Assembly: GCA_900755865.1 (NCBI GenBank)
Contig: CAAEHZ010000535.1
Span: forward strand, 1-5,961
DNA: 5,961 bases
Origin: Lachnospiraceae bacterium
GTDB lineage: Bacteria; Bacillota; Clostridia; Lachnospirales; Lachnospiraceae
Reading direction: 5' to 3'
The notes under the pieces were generated by a model. That model was given only the letters and a program-made list of their open reading frames with translations. It made no database searches and was not told where the DNA came from. Positions 1 through 5,961 of the stretch are shown here, one piece after another. The translations under genes and the position numbers were made by a program. Position 1 is the stretch's first letter. Every line of letters starts with the position of its first letter.

Positions 1-1120
1 GCAGAGCCAGATAGGACGGACTTTCCTTTTCCTTTAGGGTATATTTTCCAAAACTTATCTGCAATCCCTTTTCCGTCAGGGTATAGGAACCCTCCTGGGG
101 ATTCCGAATGGTTAAAAATTCCGCCCCCAGGCTCCTCTGTTTTGTAAAATCATAATATTTTTCCTTCTGGTTTATGACTGTCTCCGGCTTCCATTCCGGC
201 AGATTTATTTCCACCGTATCTGTCAGCATACCAACGCCCGGATTTACCACGGGCCAGTCCTTCTCCCAAATCACCCGCGCCAGAAAGGTTTCCCGTCCCA
301 GTGTCGTATATCCCTTTAACGGGCGCACCGCCAGCATCACCATATACCAGTCACCCCGGGAGGTTTCCACCAAATCTGCATGTCCAACGTACTGGATGGG
401 ATACGCGCTTCCAAGATGCCTGTGGGTAAAAATAGGATTACAGAAATTGTTCTCATAAGGTCCAAACACATTTCTGCTCCGACAGACACTCACCGCATGC
501 TCCGGCCCTGTCCCCCCTTCTGCATGCAGGATATAATAGTACTCCCCCTTCTTATATAAATGAGGGCCCTCCGGCCAGTGTACGCCCCGCATGGCTCCGT
601 TCCAGACATTATGTACCTCTCCCACAAGCTTCATTGCCGCCAAATCCAGCTCCTGTACCCAGATATACCAGTCCCCGTCATACTGACAGCCCGCCGGATT
701 CGGATGCGTGCCAATATAATAGCATCTGCCGTCCTCATCAAAAAACAGACTGGGGTCAATCCCGTCCGCCCCCTCCAGATAAGAGGGCTCAGACCATGGC
801 CCCGCCGGATTTTTGGCTGTCACAATAAAATTACCCCCATGGGTAACATTCGTGCAAATCACATAAAAGGTTCCCCCATGATACCGGATTGTGGGCGCAA
901 ACAGTCCCCCGGAATGCTTTGCTCCCTCCAGGGGTAACTGGGACACCCGTTCCATACAATTTCCAATCTGCTCCCAATGTGCCAAATCCCTGCTGTGAAA
1001 AACCGGCAGTCCCGGAAAATACGCAAAAGAAGAATTTACCAGATAAAAATCTTCTCCCACCGCGCAGATAGACGGATCCGGATAAAACCCGGACAAAATT
1101 GGATTTTTTGCTATGACCAT
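1..1120 (-). CDS. GH43 family beta-xylosidase / alpha-L-arabinofuranosidase, 3' end outside the window
   Basis: This glycoside hydrolase family 43 enzyme is expected to release xylose or arabinose from the non-reducing ends of xylo- or arabinoxylo-oligosaccharides by an inverting mechanism. The translation opens directly on the first propeller blade (NPILSGFYPDPS), with no signal peptide, so it should be cytoplasmic. The expected active-site residues are present: general base D15 in YPDPS, pKa-modulating D122 in GIDPS, general acid E184 in WPEGPH, and H247 in VGHADLV. Their spacing closely matches the characterised Selenomonas ruminantium xylosidase as I recall it (D14, D127, E186, H248). The five-blade catalytic domain runs to about residue 305, and a C-terminal beta-sandwich seems to begin near 315. 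The reading frame is still open after 373 codons, and relatives have about 500-540 residues, so roughly 130-170 are missing beyond the edge. The start at 1120 is fixed by a perfect Shine-Dalgarno sequence and overlaps the ligase stop by 10 bp. Xylosidase and arabinosidase activity cannot be told apart from sequence alone. Confidence 0.94.
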   Translation of the reverse strand, partial: MVIAKNPILSGFYPDPSICAVGEDFYLVNSSFAYFPGLPVFHSRDLAHWEQIGNCMERVSQLPLEGAKHSGGLFAPTIRYHGGTFYVICTNVTHGGNFIVTAKNPAGPWSEPSYLEGADGIDPSLFFDEDGRCYYIGTHPNPAGCQYDGDWYIWVQELDLAAMKLVGEVHNVWNGAMRGVHWPEGPHLYKKGEYYYILHAEGGTGPEHAVSVCRSRNVFGPYENNFCNPIFTHRHLGSAYPIQYVGHADLVETSRGDWYMVMLAVRPLKGYTTLGRETFLARVIWEKDWPVVNPGVGMLTDTVEINLPEWKPETVINQKEKYYDFTKQRSLGAEFLTIRNPQEGSYTLTEKGLQISFGKYTLKEKESPSYLAL

Positions 1121-2715
1121 GCTATATCTCCTCCTTCTTCCATTTTCTCTTCCGCCATTCCCAACAGTGCAAACAGAAAAGGTGTGGAAAGCACCTGTTG
1201 GAACGTAAAAAGAGAACACACAAAATACCCTATAACACATAAAAGAACCACAAACTGCCGCTGTATCTTTCTGTTTCTTCCCAGAGAGTACACTGCTGCC
1301 CCAAATATCCCGCCATAGCCTGCCACCCCCAAAAGCCCCTGGGTTATCAGCAGATTCAGCCATTCATTGTGGGCATTGGCATACACGGTATCTTCCAGAA
1401 CCCCCCTCTCCTTCCAGTCCAGCCCCAAATTACTCTGCTCATACAGGACATGATAATAGCAATCCGGTCCCGCACCAAAGATTTTCTGTAAAAATGGGGC
1501 ATCCCAAAACAGCTCCAGTGTTCCCTTCCAGAGTGCCAGCCTGCCGTTTGCCCCCTGTAAAATTTTTGCAGACAGCGAATCGCCCGGTCGGGAAACAGCC
1601 AGAGATTCCGGCGCCGACTTTATCAATATGCCAATAACTATTAGCACCCCAAGACCCATAACAATTCCAACAGTCAAAAGCAGCCTTTTCCCATATCCTT
1701 TCCCCTTCAGGAAATCCTGCCTTCCCCTCTTCTCCCTGCTCTTTAAAAGAACAGCCAAAAGCCCGGTCATAATCAGCAGCACATACCAGATATTGCTGTA
1801 AAATATGGCTTTTTCCAATTTTCCCGGTATCCTGGTAGTTCCCTTTCCTGTCGCTTCCAACAGGTGTAAAAAAACCTGTGCCAGTGGAAACAAAAACACT
1901 GTTTCCAACGCCCTCAGAAGTTCCGTCCTGCTGTCCAGAGAAAGAATTATCAAAAACAGTGCCAGCGCCATTGCTGCCAAAATTCCTGTCAGATTTCCCA
2001 TTGTCAGGGAAGTAGCAAAATAAAGGAAACTGCCAACGCCTCCCAGAATACGCCAGATGCCCTTCCCCCGGCACATTACTGCCAGTAAAATTCCTGCCAT
2101 GCAATTCACATATCCCGCATACCAGTTGTTGTTTCCAATTGTGGAAAGCAGATATTGCCGGTTCCACTCCCACTCTTCCATTCCGGCGTATATTCCAAGG
2201 GGGTCTGCTCCCAGACAATTCAGCACTCCAAGAAGCATCACAATCCCTGCAACGGTTCCCGCCAGTACCCAGATACTTTTATGCTCTCTGTAAAAAAAGC
2301 GGCAGCTAAAGTAGATACCGCAAAACAATGCCTGACTTACCAGCCCCATATGCCAGTCGGTATAGCCCCAGAAGGCAGTTTCCCGATAGGGGGACAGCAA
2401 AAAAGAAAGTATGGCTGACAGAAAATACAGGAAAACTGCTCTGTCCAAGGGCTTCACCCCGGCTGCCCCCGGCAGCCTTCCAGTTACCTTTTCCCATAAA
2501 AAAAGCAGAAGCAGCATCGCCCCACAGGCAAGGGTGCCATTCCGGAAAAATAAGTATTTGGCATCCCCTATCCTGTCCAGCCCATGCTGCATATAAAGGG
2601 GCAAGCCCACAAACAGCAGCACCAGATACCCGTACATCACATAGGGCAGACTGCTGGCTTCTTCCCCGATTTCCGTTCTCCTCTGTTTCTTCCCCTTTTC
2701 CGTTGTCCGCTCCAT
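1111..2715 (-). CDS. O-antigen ligase / polymerase (Wzy_C) family polytopic membrane protein
   Basis: This 534-residue integral membrane protein has a charged cytoplasmic N-terminus (residues 1-25) followed by about 13-14 hydrophobic segments. Approximate positions are 27-42, 60-74, 92-108, 122-140, 147-166, 197-214, 220-238, 241-259, 270-285, 308-324, 345-364, 451-477, 486-506 and 508-520. A large extracytoplasmic loop (about 366-447) precedes the family signature. It carries GRLALWKG (R392), a G-A-G-P motif (414-417), and the conserved NAHNEWLN block with H449. This layout is that of the WaaL/Wzy_C superfamily, whose members move or polymerise undecaprenyl-linked glycans outside the membrane. 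A Gram-positive host has no lipopolysaccharide, so the acceptor is unknown: a capsule or wall polymer, or a protein. The start at 2715 has only a weak AGGA site 7 nt upstream; M27 is an alternative start but would leave the first membrane segment without a lead. The gene is co-oriented with, and overlaps, the GH43 gene. Family assignment is fairly sure; the substrate is not. Confidence 0.87.
   Translation of the reverse strand: MERTTEKGKKQRRTEIGEEASSLPYVMYGYLVLLFVGLPLYMQHGLDRIGDAKYLFFRNGTLACGAMLLLLFLWEKVTGRLPGAAGVKPLDRAVFLYFLSAILSFLLSPYRETAFWGYTDWHMGLVSQALFCGIYFSCRFFYREHKSIWVLAGTVAGIVMLLGVLNCLGADPLGIYAGMEEWEWNRQYLLSTIGNNNWYAGYVNCMAGILLAVMCRGKGIWRILGGVGSFLYFATSLTMGNLTGILAAMALALFLIILSLDSRTELLRALETVFLFPLAQVFLHLLEATGKGTTRIPGKLEKAIFYSNIWYVLLIMTGLLAVLLKSREKRGRQDFLKGKGYGKRLLLTVGIVMGLGVLIVIGILIKSAPESLAVSRPGDSLSAKILQGANGRLALWKGTLELFWDAPFLQKIFGAGPDCYYHVLYEQSNLGLDWKERGVLEDTVYANAHNEWLNLLITQGLLGVAGYGGIFGAAVYSLGRNRKIQRQFVVLLCVIGYFVCSLFTFQQVLSTPFLFALLGMAEEKMEEGGDIAWS
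1128..1136 (-). promoter_or_regulatory. Ribosome binding site of the GH43 gene, inside the ligase 3' end
   Basis: On the minus strand the sequence AAGGAGGAG ends 7 nt before the ATG at 1120, a full match to the anti-Shine-Dalgarno core. It lies within the last codons of the ligase gene (the E-E-G-G-D stretch). Ribosomes finishing the ligase therefore arrive at the GH43 start, which argues for translational coupling and settles the GH43 start codon. Confidence 0.85.
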
Positions 2716-2774
2716 TGTCCGTTCCTGTACATTCTTTTTTCAGAAGCTTCTTCCGCTTCTCATATTTCTATTCC

Positions 2775-2803
2775 ATCATGCCCCATCTTTCCTGCAAAGT
2801 CAA
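2775..2803 (-). promoter_or_regulatory. Candidate sigma-A promoter for the ligase-GH43 pair
   Basis: On the minus strand, TTGACT (2798-2803, 5 of 6 consensus) is followed after exactly 17 nt by CATGAT (2775-2780, 4 of 6). Initiation near 2768 would give a leader of about 50 nt before the ligase ATG at 2715. The leader holds a small 6-bp hairpin (AGAAGC/GCTTCT, 2742-2760) without a T run. I see no terminator after the ATPase stop at 2823, so readthrough from that gene may also contribute. Confidence 0.45.
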
Positions 2804-2822
2804 TGTACTTTTCTGCCCACTT

Positions 2823-4157
2823 CTAATCCCATTCTTTCAAAAATGCCTTAACGAGAAAAGCACAGAAATAGGGAAATGTAAATATATCGTTTGACCAGCC
2901 AATATTAAAATTCCCAAGCTTTATTCCATGACTGATATCACTGTAATTTTCATTTTTTATCAACGCAGTCAGCGACTTGGAATTATTATTATTCGATTTG
3001 ACTTCAACCGGAATCAGTTCATTTTTTGTCCTTACAAAAAAGTCTTCTTCAAGAGATGAGTTATCCTTTTTATAATAAAAAAGCCCTAATCCCTGCTTCA
3101 CAAATGCTTCGGCAACAAAATTTTCATACAGTGCCCCTTTATATACTCCTAAATTCTTATTCACCCTCAAATCTTCCTGGGCTTCTTCGTCCAATGAAGA
3201 AACCAGTAACCCCGTATCAGGATAATATAACTTATATTTACTCTCATCAACATTTCCCTTTAACGGCAGTTCCGGATAAGTAAGGCAATTACATTCCAAT
3301 ATCACCCCTGCATCTCTCAACCACTCAATACAACCTGTATATTCTCTGGAACGCGCATTTTTTTCAATTTTACTAAATTGAAATTTCTTGTTTTCCTTTG
3401 CCAGTTGTGCCGGAATACTTCTATATACACTGATTATTTTTGTCTGGTCTAACCCTTCTGCATATTTTCTGACATCTTCCTCATAGTCAAGTCTTATCTG
3501 TCCCTGTATTTCCAGTGATTCCGAAAATGTTCCCGTTTCAATATACCCTTTCACAACATCCGGCATCCCACCCAAAACGCAGTAATCCAAAAACAGAGAT
3601 TTGTACACATTCAACTCTGTTTCACTAAATGGCTTCCCCTTTATCATATGTGCCAGAATATCTGCAACCTGCTCCTCCCCATATCCCTTTGCCCAGAGGA
3701 ATTCCTCAAAATCCATTGAAAACATTTCGTAATCCATTTTATTGCCAACACTGTTACTGTGTATTTTCTTATAATTGATGCCCAGCATGGAACCGCTGCA
3801 AATAACATCATATCTTCCATCCACCCGAAATGCCTTTAATGTCGTAGCAATATCCGGATACTCCTGTATTTCATCAAAAACAATAAGCGTTTCCCCGGGT
3901 ACGAATTTTTTGGAAGGGTCTATCAGGGATATATTTTTCAGCACCGTTTCCACATCATATCCATCATTGATTATCCCAATGTATTTCTTTTCAAACACAA
4001 AATTGATATAGATTACATTTGTATACTGTTCCTTTGCAAAATGAAGAATTGACTCTGTTTTTCCTATTTGTCTGGCACCCTTGACAATCAAAGGCTTATG
4101 TGCGGAATCCTTTTTCCACTGAACCAGAAATTCATCAATTTTTCTTTTAAGATACAT
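2823..4157 (-). CDS. AAA ATPase with C-terminal DUF4143 (PD-(D/E)XK-like) domain
   Basis: This is a P-loop ATPase of the AAA_14/DUF4143 type, 444 residues from the start chosen here. The N-terminal domain has a Walker A motif GARQIGKT (residues 27-34), Walker B LIVFDE (D95, E96) and a sensor-1-like segment CSGSMLG (about 120-126). The middle carries the GGMPDVV block (196-202) typical of this family. The C-terminal domain shows a PD-(D/E)XK-like set: E345 in ALYENFV, D372 in EEDFF, and E385/K387 in PVEVKS. The frame stays open up to an ATG at 4223, but that one has no ribosome binding site, whereas the ATG at 4157 has GGAG 7 nt upstream and begins with the family-typical MYLKRKID. The gene is visibly AT-rich (about 34% GC in five hand-counted lines, against 50-58% in lines from the eno and GH43 genes), which suggests acquisition. 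The family is widespread, usually solitary, and of poorly known function; a role in DNA metabolism or defence is inference only. Confidence 0.93.
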   Translation of the reverse strand: MYLKRKIDEFLVQWKKDSAHKPLIVKGARQIGKTESILHFAKEQYTNVIYINFVFEKKYIGIINDGYDVETVLKNISLIDPSKKFVPGETLIVFDEIQEYPDIATTLKAFRVDGRYDVICSGSMLGINYKKIHSNSVGNKMDYEMFSMDFEEFLWAKGYGEEQVADILAHMIKGKPFSETELNVYKSLFLDYCVLGGMPDVVKGYIETGTFSESLEIQGQIRLDYEEDVRKYAEGLDQTKIISVYRSIPAQLAKENKKFQFSKIEKNARSREYTGCIEWLRDAGVILECNCLTYPELPLKGNVDESKYKLYYPDTGLLVSSLDEEAQEDLRVNKNLGVYKGALYENFVAEAFVKQGLGLFYYKKDNSSLEEDFFVRTKNELIPVEVKSNNNNSKSLTALIKNENYSDISHGIKLGNFNIGWSNDIFTFPYFCAFLVKAFLKEWD

Positions 4158-4164
4158 CCTGATA

Positions 4165-4168
4165 CTCC
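4165..4168 (-). promoter_or_regulatory. Ribosome binding site deciding the ATPase start
   Basis: GGAG on the minus strand lies 7 nt before the ATG at 4157. The longer in-frame candidate at 4223 has only the AT-rich, purine-poor sequence GCTATTTTGTG before it. The site therefore favours the shorter protein of 444 residues. Confidence 0.6.
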
Positions 4169-4213
4169 ATTTCCGTGCATACTCCCTGCGCACTGTACTC
4201 TTTTCTGCTTTAA

Positions 4214-4242
4214 AGCATATCACAAAATAGCAGCCAGTTCAA
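4214..4242 (-). promoter_or_regulatory. Weak candidate promoter for the ATPase gene
   Basis: TTGAAC (4237-4242, 4 of 6) and TATGCT (4214-4219, 4 of 6) are separated by 17 nt on the minus strand. Initiation near 4207 would give a leader of about 50 nt to the ATG at 4157 and would exclude the ATG at 4223. A rival upstream candidate is TTGAAA (4342-4347), 16 nt, TAAAAT (4320-4325), whose transcript would carry the 32-bp repeats in its leader. In this AT-rich stretch neither is certain. Confidence 0.3.
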
Positions 4243-4347
4243 ACCCTGTTTTCACATTTCATGAGCCACTTTTTTCATATTCCTCACATTTTATGAGCCA
4301 CTTTTTCCGCTTTTCTCACATTTTATGTCAAATCCTGACTATTTCAA
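4220..4347. repeat. 32-bp phased direct repeat, two good and two degenerate copies
   Basis: On the plus strand the word TCACA recurs at 4220, 4252, 4284 and 4316, exactly 32 bp apart. The copies at 4252 and 4284 match at 26 of 32 positions, including the shared core ATGAGCCACTTTTT. The copy at 4316 shares the first 12 bases (TCACATTTTATG) with the copy at 4284 and then diverges. The copy at 4220 is weak: 19 of 32 against the copy at 4284, but with AGCCA in register. Each good unit contains an imperfect dyad (TCACA, 3 nt, TATGA or CATGA). The array lies between the eno terminator and the ATPase gene and may be an operator array or the remnant end of a mobile element; neither is shown. Confidence 0.6.
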
Positions 4348-4371
4348 CCTCCAATTCGTCATATAAGATGG

Positions 4372-4404
4372 AAAAAACCGCCCGGTTTCCCGAAGCGGCT
4401 TTTT
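4372..4404 (-). terminator. Intrinsic terminator of eno, possibly bidirectional
   Basis: On the minus strand, GCCGC pairs with GCGGT and an inner CGG pairs with CCG around a GAAA tetraloop, followed by a run of six T. An A run on the 5' side mirrors the T run, so the plus strand also ends in TTTTT. It begins about 43 nt past the enolase stop at 4448. It should insulate eno from the ATPase gene downstream. Confidence 0.85.
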
Positions 4405-4447
4405 CTGGAATTATGTATGTATGGTATTGGTTTAGAAGAAAGCGAAG

Positions 4448-5760
<1,313 letters not shown>

Positions 5761-5777
5761 AAAAATGCAAACCCCGC

Positions 5778-5812
5778 CCGGAAGGCTGTTTTGTTCTTCC
5801 GGTGCAGCCGGA
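5778..5812 (-). promoter_or_regulatory. eno leader with mutually exclusive inverted repeats
   Basis: Three segments lie between the predicted transcription start and the ribosome binding site. In transcript order they are TCCGG (5808-5812), CCGGAAG (5796-5802) and CTTCCGG (5778-5784). Segment 2 can pair with segment 1 (5 bp, 5-nt loop) or with segment 3 (7 bp, 11-nt loop), but not fully with both. The pairings are seen directly in the sequence; any regulatory role is inference, and no known riboswitch class is recognised. Confidence 0.35.
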
Positions 5813-5836
5813 GTTCACATGATTTATTCAAGAGTT

Positions 5837-5865
5837 AGTATAGGCTAACTTATCTCTTTTGGCAA
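5837..5865 (-). promoter_or_regulatory. Sigma-A type promoter of eno
   Basis: TTGCCA (5860-5865, 5 of 6 consensus) and TATACT (5837-5842, 5 of 6) are separated by exactly 17 nt on the minus strand. Initiation near 5830 gives a leader of about 87 nt. Upstream, a CAATT-7 nt-AATTG dyad (5897-5913) and a TTGGCT/AGCCAA pair (5875-5910) could be regulator sites. Otherwise 5866-5961 shows no gene that I can support. Confidence 0.72.
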
Positions 5866-5961
5866 GCCCCCTTCTTGGCTAAAAATCCTCATTAAGCAAT
5901 TATCAGCCAATTGTTTCCGCATAATTTTCCACAGTGACAGTATAACTGCTGCTTCCCTTTA

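Noticed and set aside
560..937. Open frames on the plus strand across the GH43 gene
   Set aside because: The minus-strand frame carries all GH43 catalytic motifs without interruption. The plus-strand frames are low-complexity antisense readings.
1..1120. GH43 as a truncated pseudogene
   Set aside because: The frame is open without interruption to the window edge and all catalytic residues are present, so the missing C-terminus is explained by the window boundary.
1439..2218. A 259-codon open frame on the minus strand inside the ligase gene
   Set aside because: It is an out-of-frame reading of the ligase gene, with no family resemblance. The overlapping ligase frame has clear membrane segments and motifs.
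2742..2760. Hairpin AGAAGC/GCTTCT as a terminator after the ATPase gene
   Set aside because: The stem is only 6 bp and is followed on the minus strand by an A run, not T residues. The T run lies on the other strand upstream of the stem.
2328..2894. A 188-codon open frame on the plus strand
   Set aside because: It is antisense to the ligase gene start and rich in Pro, Ser and Arg, as expected from the complement of a hydrophobic coding region. It extends past the gene into non-coding DNA and has no recognisable domain.
4326..4331. Perfect TTGACA on the minus strand as a -35 box
   Set aside because: At 17 nt spacing the sequence is GGAAAA, and neighbouring spacings give nothing like a -10 element.
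4220..4347. CRISPR-like array
   Set aside because: The 32-bp units abut each other without unique spacers, their ends decay, and no cas gene is near.

Overview
The window reads as part of a chromosome from a low-to-mid GC Gram-positive anaerobe, most likely a Clostridia member of the Lachnospiraceae type. This rests on the enolase and DUF4143-ATPase sequence style, strong AGGAGG-type ribosome binding sites, sigma-A-like promoters, and a gut-type family 43 glycoside hydrolase. The genus cannot be fixed from the sequence alone. All four protein genes lie on the minus strand, so the order of transcription runs from high to low coordinates.

Region by region, in transcription order. (1) 5744-5961 is the regulatory region of enolase: a good sigma-A promoter followed by a leader of about 87 nt with competing inverted repeats. 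(2) 4448-5743 is a complete eno gene (glycolytic enolase, 431 aa), closed by a strong intrinsic terminator at 4372-4404. (3) 4158-4371 is an AT-rich intergenic stretch with a 32-bp phased direct repeat in two good and two degenerate copies. (4) 2823-4157 is an orphan AAA ATPase with a C-terminal DUF4143 / PD-(D/E)XK-like domain. It is clearly more AT-rich than its neighbours and may have been acquired. (5) 2716-2822 holds a candidate promoter but no terminator. (6) 1111-2715 is a polytopic membrane protein of the O-antigen ligase/polymerase (Wzy_C) family. (7) 1-1120 is a GH43 beta-xylosidase/alpha-L-arabinofuranosidase that overlaps the ligase by 10 bp and runs off the left edge of the window.

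Functionally, enolase is housekeeping and appears monocistronic. The ligase-like gene and the GH43 gene form a tightly coupled pair: the GH43 Shine-Dalgarno sequence and start codon lie inside the 3' end of the ligase gene. The GH43 protein has no signal peptide and would act in the cytoplasm on imported xylo- or arabino-oligosaccharides, while the ligase-like protein would handle lipid-linked glycans at the membrane, so the pairing is unexpected. The ATPase between them has no visible functional link to either side.

I see no RNA gene, CRISPR array, intact insertion sequence or convincingly new multi-gene system. The least explained items are the 32-bp repeats before the ATPase, the alternative hairpins in the eno leader, and the ligase-GH43 coupling.
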